The notes under the pieces were generated by a model. It saw nothing but the letters and a program-made list of their open reading frames with translations. It was not told where the DNA came from and did no database searches. A stretch of DNA of 64,000 bases from Anastrepha obliqua. Taxonomy: Eukaryota; Arthropoda; Insecta; Diptera; Tephritidae. Below, in pieces: positions 1-10,839 of the stretch. Both the position numbers and the translations under genes were made by a program. Each line of letters starts with the position of its first letter. Position 1 is the first letter of the stretch. The DNA lies in assembly GCF_027943255.1 (NCBI RefSeq), contig NC_072892.1, positions 162,938,792 through 163,002,791 on the forward strand, written 5' to 3'.

Positions 1-17
1 TTAAAAAAAGAAAAAAT

Positions 18-1307
18 TATAAAGGGTGGTTAAATTTCAAGGGCCGATGTTGAATGTAAACCACACCTAAACGTTATGTTTTTTCTGCATTTCCTTTAAC
101 ATTTTTCAATTTCAGACTAATCACAATATAATACACAATCCAACAACGCGTTAAACTTACTCAGGCTTATTATGAAATCGGGCGTTCAAATCAAAATGCA
201 TATCGTGCACTTCGTGATTTTTTCGGTCAATTTAATCATCCAGATATGCGTACAATCGAGAAATTTTGCAAAAGTTTGAGCAAACCGGGTCTGTAGGAGA
301 TGTGAAAGCACCAGTGCATGCTCGTACAGCTCGTACTGCAGAAAATATTGCTGCTGTTCGCGATAGTGTGGTTGTAGAGCCGTCCATCTCAACTCGTCGT
401 CGTGCCCAAAAATTGCACCTCTCACGCTCGTCGTTGATGAACATTATACACAAAGACTTGCATTTACACGCTTACAAGGTGCAATTGACTCAAGAACTAA
501 AGCCTCTTGACCATTTCAAGCGTCGTCAATGGTCAGAATGGTGGCAGGAAATGGCAACAGTGAATGACCAATTTTCGAAGAAAATCATCTTCAGTGATGA
601 AGCACATTTTCACCTCAGTGGATTCGTCAATAAGCAGAACTGCCGCATTTGGGCGAATGATAATCCAAGAGTGATTGCCGAAAAACCAATGCACCCACAA
701 AGAGTGATTGTTTGGTGCGGTTTATGGGCCGTCAGATCATTGGGCTGTATTTTTTCCAAAATGAGGCCGGTCAGGCAGTTACTGTGAATAGTGTTCGCTA
801 TCGTGAGATGATAACGAACTTTTTATGGCCCGAATTGGAAGATATGTATGTGGACGATATGTGGTTTCAACAGGACGGTGCCACTTGTCACACAGCTAAC
901 GAAACAATGGCTCTTTTGCGCGAAAAATTTGATGGCCGAATAATCTCACGTTGCCAATTGGCCGCGAAGATCACGTGATTTGACACCGTTGGACTTCTTT
1001 CTTTGGGATTATTTGAAAGAAAAGGTGTACGTTGATAAGCCAGCAACAATTCATGAGCTAAAGGATGAGATAATTCGGCACATTAACGGCATAGAAACTC
1101 AATTATGCCTCAGCGTCATCGATAATTTGGACCATCGGATGGAGGTGTGCCGCCGAGACCACGGCGGCCATTTGGCCAATATTTTGTTCCATGCGTAATT
1201 GAGCCATACCAATATTATCATAATAAAGAAAAATTACAATAATTTCTTAAAAAATTGTATTTTATTCAAAATCAACACCGGCCCTTGAAACTTAACCACC
1301 TTTTATA
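18..1307 (+). mobile_element. DD41D (rosa-like) mariner element, near full length
   Basis: A mariner-type DNA transposon of about 1.29 kb. The two ends are inverted copies over about 35 bp: the left end carries AAAGGGTGGTTAAATTTCAA from position 21, and the right end reads the same way on the minus strand up to about 1307 with a few mismatches. TA dinucleotides sit at both borders, as expected for Tc1/mariner insertion. The interior encodes a decayed transposase (126-1198). The length matches the usual 1.3 kb of mariners, so there is no large internal deletion. The rosa-like assignment rests on the wide catalytic spacing seen in related copies here and on the SDEAHFH and [10 protein letters not shown] motifs. 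Confidence 0.88.
126..1198 (+). pseudogene. Transposase pseudogene of the DD41D mariner
   Basis: The transposase would cut and rejoin the element's ends in the nucleus. The reading frame is broken. The expected start region at 126 has lost its ATG and is followed at once by TAA; frame changes occur near 260, near 735 and between about 950 and 980. The N-terminal DNA-binding part runs to about 560. The first catalytic Asp lies in FSDEAHFHL (about 596), the second in [12 protein letters not shown] (about 874) and the third in LTPLDFFLWDYL (about 992). The C terminus HGGHLANILFHA ends at the TAA at 1196-1198. The element could not move without a transposase from another copy. Confidence 0.85.
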
Positions 1308-1757
1308 AAAAAATTTTAAATTTATATAAAAAGAAAACATTTATAAAAATTTTATATAAGATTTTTAGATATTTTTTATATAAAATTTTGATATAATTTT
1401 TTTTATTTGTTATTTTTTTGATATAAATTTTGTTTTAAGCAACTACATTCTTAAAAAAAATGTATTAAAAAAAACTTTAAATTTATAAAAAAAAAAATAT
1501 TTTTATATACATTTTTTCATATAAATTTTTGAAGAACTGTAAAATTTATTTGTTCTTATTTTTTTCCAATTTGAACTTTGATGTGCATAAATATAATAAT
1601 AATAAAATATTGCCCTAATTGCAATCTTAAAAAAATACATTCATTTTCTATGTAGCGCCATCCAGTGGCAGTAACACATGGCATGAAAAGTCCAGGGGAT
1701 TCTGTATCTATCAGGGATAGAGAGTAAGCCAGCCTCGGAAAGTATGCATTTGCATAC
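1308..1757. other. AT-rich spacer without a recognisable gene
   Basis: After the mariner right end the sequence is almost pure A/T with poly-T and poly-A runs to about 1560, then more mixed sequence to 1757. Open stretches here do not resemble any family I recognise. I see no gene. Confidence 0.6.
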
Positions 1758-2006
1758 TTACTTGCATTTGCTGTAAGATAAAATTGCTCCTGAATGTTTG
1801 CTCCAGGAGCTAATATCGTCAAGCAGCTTTTCGAATATTGATTGTACTTTATTGATGTCTTTGACTTTTGTGTAAAAGAAAGCATCGTCAGCATATGTAT
1901 GGAAGTCTAAACTTTTTTGTTTGGAGGCAATTTTATTTATTTCCTCGAAAGCTATAATAAAGAGTACCACTGAGAGGGTAATTGGTGACAGCTGCTTTGC
2001 TTGCAC
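1758..2006 (-). pseudogene. Jockey-type non-LTR reverse transcriptase fragment
   Basis: About 82 codons of reverse transcriptase palm domain on the minus strand. The catalytic box is visible as HTYADDAFFYTKVKD, followed by SIFEKLLDDISSWSKHSGA and SYSKCK, a pattern typical of jockey-clade elements. Upstream residues QLSPITLSVVLFIIAFEEI fit the strand before the YADD box. The rest of ORF2 is missing on both sides, so this is a small relic. The clade assignment is by residue pattern only. Confidence 0.72.
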
Positions 2007-2049
2007 GTGTCTCGGCTCGTCTGCGATTTTTACCTATTCAAATAGATTA

Positions 2050-2596
2050 AAGAACCTGTATCAAATTTTGTGTGAAAAACTATATTTAATGAGCGGATGC
2101 ATTCCGAATGTTCCGAATGTTGACTGTGTCATACGGAGAAGCTACTTTGGACCAAACCAACGTTTATCGGTGGTACAAAATTTTCTCAGAAGGCGGAGAA
2201 GATGTGAACGACGAAAAGTGTCGCCGAAAGCCGGACGGCCAAGCACTTCAGCAACAGACGAAAAAATTGATGAAGTGAAGAAAATGGTATTGGCCAATCG
2301 TCGAATCACCGTTAGAGAGATTGCTGAGGACCGGTCGCATGAGACGGGTCGCCGCAAAATTCGTACCAAAACTGCTCAATTTCGACCAAAAACAGCATCG
2401 CATGAACATTTCTAATGAGAATTTGCTTTTTCTTGTTCCCGAAACTGAAGAGGCCCATGAAAGGACGGCGCTACGCTACGATTGACGAGATAAAGACGAC
2501 ATCGAAGGAGGAGCTGAACAAGATAAAAAAAAAATGATTTTTGAAGTACTTTGAAAAAACACAAAATTCGCGATACTTTTTGAAAACACCTCGTAT
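2050..2596 (+). mobile_element. Internally deleted DD34D mariner remnant
   Basis: The plus strand, read across frames, gives the N-terminal part of a mariner transposase (KFCVKNYIKCADAFRM, then YGEATLDQTNVYRWYKIF and GRPSTSATDEKIDEVKKM). After about 2400 it jumps directly to the C-terminal end (RRYATIDEIKTTSKEELN), so the catalytic core is deleted. The right end, about 2563-2596, carries a sequence ending in a TCAAAAAGTATCGCG-like inverted motif typical of this mariner group. The left terminal repeat was not found and is probably truncated. It is a non-autonomous relic. Confidence 0.7.
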
Positions 2597-2664
2597 TAAG
2601 TCATGGTTAGAGATAAAATCAGCTCGGTCTTATTTAAGAATGTGCGACAAGTGACAGGTTATTA

Positions 2665-2800
2665 TAGGTGTTACCGCCTCATTTGGACGCCCACTGCGTT
2701 TGCGCATCTTTGGCGTCTCTACGACTTCGTTTGAAGTCAGCAAACCATTGTTTTATTGTAGCTTCTGCAGGAGCAGAGTCTCCATAACACTTCTCAAGTC
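2665..2800 (-). pseudogene. Irritans-like mariner N-terminal fragment
   Basis: Read on the minus strand, this short stretch gives EKCYGDSAPAEATIKQWFAD and FKRSRRDAKDAQ, followed after a frame change by SGRPNEAVTP. This is the helix-turn-helix region before the catalytic core of irritans-group mariner transposases. Both the start and the catalytic domain are missing. It abuts, in the opposite orientation, the mariner relic ending near 2596, so the two come from separate insertions. Confidence 0.6.
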
Positions 2801-4079
2801 ACAAGAAAATTTAAAAAATAATTTCAAATAAAATTAAAAAAGTTACTTGTATTTGGGCCACCTTGTTTACAAGCATGCCCCCTCTGTGTTTTGCCAACAA
2901 TTCCTTACCGATTATTATATAATTTTTCATTGATTTTTTCATGAAAGTATTGTTAATTTGTTGATATGCTAACGGGCCATCATTAAAAAGCGCTTGCCGC
3001 CGATTGTGATCGTTTGCATATCCGCATTCGCACATTGTTTATCGCCGTATCAGCCAAATCGCATGACAACCCCTGGCGTTTTCGCACCAAAATCACTTCC
3101 ATCAACTGTCAGCGCTACAAAGAAAGGCAGGATTAATGCATTTTTGAAATATAGTTGCATATATATTTACATAAATATATATATGTATGCAAGTATATTC
3201 GTGTGTAGGCAGCACAATCGCCATTGTATTCGAATTTCATAAAAATTAAATTCAATAAACATTTACGTAGTCTAGAAAAGTTTTATTGCGTGTGTTGGTG
3301 GTAAAAATTAAGTCTGTTGCGGCTTTGTGGTGCGCTGCAGCATCCTGCCAACGCAGCCAACCAGTATCCCACACACTCATGCATACACATATACACAGTT
3401 GTGTCCAGCATATCGGCGCTGTCAACCGCAGTACACCACACGTGACATGTTTGACGTGTGCGTCGTACGTCATCTGTCGCTCGTACCAGCCAGAGCTGTG
3501 CAGTAAGCAATCACGCTTGGGAATGAATAGGTAACAAATATATTTTCTTTCGATTTTGGCTTTGTTTTGTAAAATGCATTTGTTATTTACTAGCGTAGTG
3601 GCGCGCTATTGTATGTCGCCCTGCAGCGTCAATGTTTCTCTGAAAAATTATGTTTTCAGCACTAACCCCTTCACTATGAATGTTTAATCGCCATGTTTGT
3701 TGGTGTTGATTTTTCGGGTATGATTAACTCGTTGTTCGATATAAAAATTCAATTAGAAACTTTGCCTAATCTGCGAAAGCTTGGTTATCTGATTTTGTTT
3801 TGGACCGGAAGCTTAGCGTCAAGCATGAATTTTTTATTAACGCATACAATTTCTACATATTGAGTTGATAAAAAAGTAATTCTGAGGACATTTCTGTGAT
3901 ATTTGATAATTGTCACTTGAAGATCACTCGTGGCTACTATCAAACTAAATACATAATTTTTTTTCAGTTTACAAATCGCATTACGACGCTCTATGAAAAG
4001 AGTTCATTGCGCGCTCAGGCCAACCTATATACCCCATATGCCCGTCCTACCGAACGCTCTATTCGGTAACCCATCGCCA
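2801..4079. other. Region with no supportable gene
   Basis: Mixed-composition DNA. Several open stretches exist (for example around 3286-3534 on both strands), but opposite-strand frames overlap there and none shows a family motif, so they look like chance frames. No RNA gene was recognised. Confidence 0.5.
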
Positions 4080-4870
4080 AAAAAAGAATATTAAAAATTT
4101 GTATTATTGGATGATAATCTTCCGCTGCTGTAAATAAGTGTTCGAATGCCGAAGACCCTCAAGAATCCATTCGGCGCCGATCTCAACAACTTGACCTATC
4201 TTATGGCACTACCTGGGCGTTTTTACGCAAAGGTCTTGGTTTTAAATCATATAAAATACAGGAAGTCCAAAATTTGCAACCGGCCGATCTCCCAAAGCGT
4301 CATAATTTCAGTCGTAGGGCTCTCTAAAAACTCACCGAAGATCCGCATTTTGGGTCCTCAATTTTGTTCAGCGATCAGGCCCATTTTTGGCTTAAAGACT
4401 ACGTCAAAAAGCAAAATTGCTGTATTTGGTTGACGCCAATGTAACAGTAAATGGCGAACGCTATCGCGCCATGATAAACTACTTTTGATGATTAAAGCCT
4501 ATCATCTCCACAATATTTGGTTTCAACAAAACGGGCATTGCAGCTATTTGCCATACAGCCCATAAAACAAATTTACAGATTTACTGCGTCATCATCGTTT
4601 CGGTGGGCAATTTATTTCACGGACCAGTGAATTGGCCACCAAGATCGTGTGATGTCATACCTTTGGACTTATATTTGTGGGGGTTGGTAAAGGACAAATG
4701 CTTCGATTGAGGCATTGGAAGCCAGCATTTAGTCAACTTAGTTAATCTCGAGATACGAACCGAAGTCCTCCAGCGAGTCATTCAAAAGTGGTGTTTACGG
4801 ATGACCAAATTACGGCGCCGTTGTGGCCAACATTTGAAAGGGATTATCTTTACAAAATAAATGCCATGGA
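4080..4870 (+). pseudogene. Decayed DD41D-type mariner transposase
   Basis: Translating across frames recovers ordered mariner blocks: SIRRRSQQLDLSYGTTWAFL and KGLGFKSYKIQ (DNA-binding part, about 4150-4260), ILFSDQAHFWLKDYVKKQNC (first catalytic Asp, about 4360-4420), VTVNGERYRAMINYF (about 4442-4485), IWFQQNG then ICHTAHKT (second catalytic Asp changed to Asn, about 4515-4570), and NWPPRSCDVIPLDLYLWGLV (about 4630-4690). Many frameshifts and stops are present. TIRs were not located. It belongs to the same broad group as the copies at 14925-15175 and 19640-19945, which share the RRRSQQL and SDEAHFW signatures. Confidence 0.75.
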
Positions 4871-6439
4871 TGGTTCTACACAAAAATAATAAAGATTGCC
4901 CAATCGATCTGACTTTTCGTTGTTTTATTTCAATTCAAAATTCGATACCTCTAAATTGATCACCTTTATATTCGGCTGCATTTGTGCAATGGTTTGGGCT
5001 ATGTCGACATTGGGAGAATCATTCGGCAACTGCGAGGTCAAAGCGCACGATTTTTGTAATTTGGCATCATTAACTAAATACAATACATCAACAGATCGTC
5101 TAGTTGCCAAAAAAAAAAACATCCACGCCACCCCAACTTTGTTGTTGTCGAATTTTAGGAGGTAACGTCAGCACAGGAACTAAACAATCTTTGTTGTTAA
5201 ACTAAATAAAGTAATAAAATTGAAGAGTTGTGTGTTAAGTTATGAAAGCTCGACCGGTAACAAAGTCTCCAAATGTATTTTTTTTACTTTCCATTTGCTT
5301 TCGCTTATTCTTAATCTTCTTTTCTTTTCTTTTGTTTCTAAGCTGGCGTCACGGCCTTGGAATGGCGCAATCGTGTATTCTATCCTTCCTGAGCTACGCA
5401 TACAAATTTTCAACCTCTTTGTTCAACGAAATTGGAATACACCACACAAAAGTTGTATTACACATGTCTTCTCTTGCAGATCGCGTTCAAAGGAGGCTTA
5501 AACCATTAGCAGATGCAAAAATGACAGATTGCAACATCCATGAGCGTATTTTTGGCTGTGACATAACAATTGGACAAACCAGCGGGAGAATGGATTTGTA
5601 CGATAAATTCGCTCATTTTGTTCATTGCTTCCATGAATAAAATGATAACAAATGCCCATTTATAACGTCAGCAAATATGGCAATTCTGTCAAATTGATGG
5701 CGCGATAGCATAGTGGTTCGCGGCCATCGCCTCCTTCTGTATTCCTTCCACCGTGAGTCAGATACATTAACCTCAAAAAAAAACAACAAAATGGTTATGA
5801 CAATATGTCCCACGCAGTTCGTTTGAATGAGAAATTCCAAGTACTTTTTGAGCTCAAGCTAAATAAAAAATGATGCTTCGTAAACTTTTTACTATGCACT
5901 AAAAATAATAATACTCGTAACCACTTTCGCGATTGTTTTAAATCATCAGAGATTTTTTTCGTAATCACAATGCAATGTAGGTTTTATATGATTTTTATAT
6001 GGGCTGACGGAAGTTCTTTACTAATTGCAATACTTTTGAGCAAACCAATTTTAATTTTTTAACTTTTAACTCGGAAAATGAGCAAATATGCAGATTATTT
6101 TCCCTCCCTTATTGCTTTTTGGTAGCCTGGGGTACTGGCGTGATTTAATATTCACCTCTTTGCAATATTCCCATAGCATCTTAAGGTTTTGCTTCCACAC
6201 CATAAATAAATATATGCAATCCTTGTATAAGCTAATGTTTTTATTTCTGCATTAATCTCATCAAACGATGAATGCAACAATCTACATACAACTGTGTTCA
6301 AAATAATAAATGAATTAGCAAGTTTCAACTTTTTTTTGTGCTTTTTATTTTTAATTTTTATGGTATAGCGCATTCTATAAAAGAAACTTTCTACTTCAGA
6401 GCTCCAAACTTTGTATAAAAATCGTGAAGCGTAGCCAGA
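4871..6439. other. Region with no supportable gene; possible SINE scrap near 5700
   Basis: No conserved protein domain was recognised. The 132-codon frame at 5242-5640 begins with a hydrophobic stretch but resembles nothing I know. Near 5702-5712 the sequence TAGCATAGTGG fits an RNA polymerase III A box, in a context like a SINE head, but no matching B box follows within 60 bases, so this is not called as a tRNA. Confidence 0.45.
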
Positions 6440-7890
6440 AATGGATCAATAAAATTGCTTATATGGACGATGTAGTCTTCCTGATGGCAGAGAAGTTTCT
6501 CTCGACTATCAGCGAGCTGATGTTCACTGATATAATACATAAGATATAAGGTAATGAGTTTTCAGTTACCATCTATAGATGGAGTAATACTAACCCTATC
6601 AAACGAAGCCAAGTATCTTGGCATAATTATGGACTTAAAGCTGGCTTGAAAAAGGAACACCGAGGAAAGCATGCAGAAAGCTTGTAATGCCATCTTTATC
6701 TGTAAGAGGACATTTGGCAAAAAATGGGGTCTTCAGCCCTATATAAACCACTGGGCGTACAATACGATCATCATACCCGTTTTGACTTATTTAGCTTTCG
6801 TGTGTTGGGAGACGGTGCAGACCCGATCCTAACTAAAGAATCGCATAAAAGTCCAACGATTAATTTGTGCAGAAGTAACAAATGCGCATCGATCGACGCC
6901 TCAAGCGGCGCTGACAGTGATCCCACGTATTATACTCATTGATTGTTATACATATGTTAAAGGGTTGGCGGTCAAATCTGCTGCTAAATATAAAGTAGCA
7001 GCCATGCTAAAGAAAAACACGCACGGTAACGCATCTGTGGAACACTTGCAAAACGCATCGAAAACAGACTATCTGGTTCCCAAGACAGATCTGAACCAAG
7101 ACTATACATAAAATAAAATACTTGAAGGAAAGGGCTGACAGACCAGAATCATATCAGATGATAGTAGTCGCCATATTTACACTGACAGCTCAAAGATGGA
7201 GCGAGAGTGTACTCGGAACAATTATTCTTAAATTGTTCCTTGAGGCTCACAGACCGGTTTAGTGTCTTTCAAACTGAAATCTCCGCTATATACCAAGCAG
7301 CAAAAACGATAAGACTGATGGACTTACCTCCATAAAACCTTACCATTTTTGTTGATAGTCAAGCAGCGATCAAGTCACTAGCCTCAACGCGCATCAGTTC
7401 AAGACGTGTTAAAGAATACAGAAGGTTGCTAATCCAACAACACAACACCACACTTATTTGGGTCCCGAGCCACTCTGGAGTAGAGGGAACTGAAATAGCG
7501 GTTGAGTGTGCAAGGATAGGCTCTGAGCTTGACCTTCAGCGAGTCATAGAGGACATTAGTATACCTCGAAACGAACTGTACACTGCGATTGACTTGAGCG
7601 TAAGGGTGGAAGCTAATAGAAGGTGGTCTCTGACTACTAACTGTAGGGTCTCCAAAGCGCTCAAAACTGATTATTATCATTAAAGGACAAAATGTCCTCT
7701 TACATTCATCAGATCAACTACGAGCACCCTCACAGACGTTATAAGAGGTCAGTGCACTATTGGCATCCTAGCAAGAAGATTGGGTGTGCCGCACAATGAC
7801 TTCTGCAGGAGTTGTGGAAATGAAGAAGAAATTGAGTCGGTACAACACGTCCTCTGTGAATGTCCTGCACTTTAAATAAGTCGTGCCATA
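6440..7890 (+). mobile_element. Non-LTR retrotransposon ORF2 relic (RT C-terminus to RNase H to zinc knuckle)
   Basis: Read across frames, the plus strand gives a reverse transcriptase box (IAYMDDVVFLMAEKFLST, about 6455-6510), the thumb region (EAKYLGIIMDLKL, about 6605-6650; IKVQRLICAEVTNAH), an RNase H start (HIYTDSSKM, about 7180), the RNase H signature TTLIWVPSHSGVEGTEIA (about 7446-7500), and a C-terminal Cys/His motif (CRSCGNEEEIESVQHVLCEC, about 7803-7862). This order is that of I/jockey-group ORF2 proteins. Stops, frameshifts and a deletion after the RT box show it is dead. The 5' part is missing, as usual after incomplete reverse transcription. Confidence 0.78.
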
Positions 7891-7937
7891 TACCTTAGCG
7901 ATTAATTATTGGAATTGCATAGCTCTATAAATTTTAG

Positions 7938-8869
7938 TATTGGGTATGGGAATAAGTTTCCGTCCTTTCTTAGCCAAAGCTACGAATTATTTAACCGATT
8001 AATATGAAGTATGTGCCATTGGAAGCTACAACTTTACTCCATCTTTCAGGCGCCATACGAATTGCTCTGACGAAAAATTCGAGTTCTTTTGACTTAATCC
8101 ATTCATTGAGCCAGTTTGCAATGCTCTCGTAAGAAGTGAACCGCTCTCCAATAAGGGCTGACTGCATTGATCGGAGCAGATGGTAATCCGAAGTTGCAAT
8201 GTCTGAGGAATACGCGGGTGGGGTACGATATCCCAATTTGGTTCCTCTAAATATTTCTGATTTCGATTTAGCAAGAAGCATCTCACACGTCACCAAACGT
8301 CTCTCGATATCCCTCTCAGTTACCTATCAGTGTTTCTTCTGGACCATTCCCATTACGTGCAAATGTTTACCGACGGTTGATCTGCCCACGTCCAACTCAT
8401 ATGCTTCAAACTCATATCAACAAGGGCTCGACATCCGTCTTCATCCCTTCATCCAATAATTGTTGTAGTTGAATATCTTCGAATTTTTTCGATGCCCCTT
8501 CGCAAACTTTATCACTCACGTCGAAATTGCTACTTTGGAAGCGTCGAAACCACTCTTTACAAGTTGTACTTGATGGAGCGTGATTGCAGTAAATATGGAT
8601 CAATATACGACTCGTTTCAGCTGCCCTATTCTTTAAAAGGTAATAATGGAGCATCACTTCCCACAAATGCTGATTTTTTGGGGCGAACGTAGACATTTTT
8701 GATGTCAGATAAAAATGAATCCTTACGCTTCAAACGAATGTCAACTACTGCGGCCGAGACCTTACATATACACCATCAAATCCCCAGTACATTACTACAG
8801 CGAACACAAAAATAGTATCAGCAGCGACATATCTTTTAAGAGGGCGGAAACTTATTCCCATACTCAATA
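7938..8869 (-). mobile_element. Internally deleted DD34D mariner with both TIRs
   Basis: Both ends are visible: TATTGGGTATGGGAATAAGT starts at 7938, and the inverse (TATTGAGTATGGGAATAAGT on the minus strand) ends at 8869. The TIRs are about 30 bp. Transposase reads on the minus strand from an ATG at 8696 (MSTFAPKNQHLWEV), through the N-terminal domain (CKEWFRRFQSSNFDVSD), to RDIERRLVTCEMLLAKSK. It then jumps to the third catalytic block SSDIATSDYHLLRSM and the C terminus RWSKVVASNGTYF. The part with catalytic Asp 1 and 2 is deleted, leaving about 930 bp. It is a shortened relative of the copy at 10840-11997. Confidence 0.86.
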
Positions 8870-8876
8870 TAATAAA

Positions 8877-9070
8877 GTGAAAGTTTGAAATCGCTCGAAA
8901 ATCGCGTTGATTTATGAAATCATTTTTTTTTCGCTAACGATGCTGGGAATTTTCTTCCATATGAATCTCGTGCTCGGAAGTCTTTTATATGGAAGAAAAT
9001 GCTATACACCTCAGCGAAAAAAAAAGTTTCCAAAAATCAACGAAAATTTAGAGCCAATTGAAATTTACCT
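8877..9070. repeat. Fold-back palindrome (hairpin MITE-like repeat)
   Basis: Two arms face each other around a loop of about 24 bases. Exact pairs include CGTTGATTT (8905-8913) with AAATCAACG (9034-9042), a T9CGCT block (8923-8935) with AGCGA9 (9013-9025), and ATTTTCTTCCATAT (8949-8962) with ATATGGAAGAAAAT (8987-9000). Similarity continues weakly outward. A related single arm occurs at 53030-53170. No coding capacity is seen. Confidence 0.75.
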
Positions 9071-9194
9071 CTTCTTGTGAATGGGCTATAAATTTGCATA
9101 CCCAGAATTTTTCTAAAAAATCTGAATTAAATTTGGTAATTTTTCGAACAAAGTTTGGAGCTTTGAGTTATACAGTTTTTGTTGTAGTATGCAC

Positions 9195-9420
9195 TATTAG
9201 GTAAGGTTGACCTGGCTGGCTAAAAGCTATCACATAGACCTATTGGTCTCTAGTGTTACCAGATGGAGCTTGACCCTTACATTTCCTTGTAGTGGGCTTT
9301 TTGTAATAAGCCTGCGTCTTTTGCGAATCTAAGTGAAGCTCTGACCCCGAGAGACATTCTAACTTTTCATATTATAAAGCTCCTAAGCATTTGAATCTGG
9401 TTCTAGTAGTATGCACTACA
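9195..9420 (-). pseudogene. Non-LTR ORF2 C-terminus and 3' tail
   Basis: On the minus strand this reads SLGVRASLRFAKDAGLLQKA, then a stop and an untranslated tail containing CATCTGGTAACAC, GACCAATAGGTCTA and a GCCAGCC..AACCTTACC end. The same tail pattern (CATCTGGTATCGC, GACCAATAGGTCTATT, GCCAGCCGGG, CCTAA repeats) ends the element at 34500-36110. The shared tail identifies this as the 3' stub of the same retrotransposon group. Confidence 0.7.
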
Positions 9421-10839
9421 CTTTTATAAAAATATATACAAAATTAAATCCAAAAAAAAATATAAAAACTTGGTTGCGCTCCTATTATTTCGAACACAGG
9501 TATCACAAATACATAACGCCCACTTTACTTCAACTACCCAAACAAAATGATAACTGTTGAAGCCACAGCTGCCTATCCGTGCACTCGCACCCGAGGTACC
9601 GCTTCAGGATGTAATACTTCAGCAATTAAGTGGTGTGCACACTTCATTTAAGACATTAATAGAGGCAATAATCAACAAACAAACAAGCCGCAAAAAACAC
9701 TGCATCATCTTCAACATCGCAATTATCATTAAACCTAAGCGGTGCGGTAACACCACCAACAAAAAAGCAACAAATACCCACAACAATTGAATTGATAACA
9801 TCTTGACGGCATTTAATTTTTAATCTCGTTTTCAACCCCACAGAAAGTTGGTTTAAAATTTGCACTTTCTTTTCACAGCCGTCTGGCAGAGCGAAAGGCT
9901 AAATGTGGGGGAATACACCCTTTGCGCGTAGATGCATGGATATTCGTATGAATTCCTACGTACTCGTGTGTGTGTGGCGGTGTTTGCATTTAGCTGTCAT
10001 TTAACAGATACTTTTGCAAATAGAAAAACAACCCATAGGACTGGTTGGCTGGCTGGTTGGATTTCTGGTTGTTTCTGGTTTCACGGTTGGTTGAATGCCG
10101 ATGCGAATCGGTAGGATGGGTTGAAAAGTTACTGATTAGCGCCTGCGGCGTTATAAATTCGTTGGTTGTTTGCGAATTTGGCGCATAACTGTGGAGAGGT
10201 ACGGTGCTGCATGTTTGTTGTAGGTGTTGTTGACGGCAATTTCCTAAGGCGACATAAGAAACGGGATAGAAAAAACATAGCAAATGCACGCACTCGAATA
10301 AGGAGCGACGAAGGCGTGAGGGTGGTCCTCGAACATAGATATCTTGTTTTCGAATGTTTCTTGTTATTTTTAGTTATTATTGATGTTTTCCTTGAGAAGC
10401 GATTTGCTATGTTATTTTTGAAAACGATCTACACAGCAGCCCGTGGAATATACAACAATAACATTGGTTAGCGCTACGCAATCAGTCACCTTAAACAACC
10501 AGCTTCAATGCTTCAATGGGCTAATGGAATGAAATTGAAGTGGAGAAGGCAAGGAAATGTTTAAGTAATGCCACACAAATGCAGACAAATAAGCAATCGA
10601 TAGTTAAAATAACAACAAAGGGGGAAAACAAAGTAAAATTCACCGACAAACGAATGGCAACAAACTCCAAATGGTTTCCATTGAGTATCGAAAATGTGCC
10701 TACACCGTCGAATGCCTATACTTTAAGTAGAGTTACATTTAGCCCTGCAGGAATTCGCAGGCTTTCTTTTGCTGATTTTCGAATCAGAGCTAGTTAGTTT
10801 TTTTTGTTTTAAAAAACGAATTTCTGTGGCCTTAGTTTC
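9421..10839. other. Region with no supportable gene
   Basis: Mixed DNA with CAA-rich and TGG-rich stretches (for example around 10040-10095). Frames of 60-100 codons occur on both strands without any recognisable domain. I see no RNA gene or mobile-element signature. Confidence 0.45.

Noticed and set aside
3286..3534. Overlapping frames on both strands
   Set aside because: Three frames of similar size overlap without any family motif, as expected by chance in a less AT-rich patch.
5242..5640. A small membrane protein gene
   Set aside because: The hydrophobic start is translated T-rich sequence and the rest has no recognisable feature or exon signals.
5690..5780. A tRNA gene near TAGCATAGTGG
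   Set aside because: Only an A box is present; no B box or cloverleaf follows.
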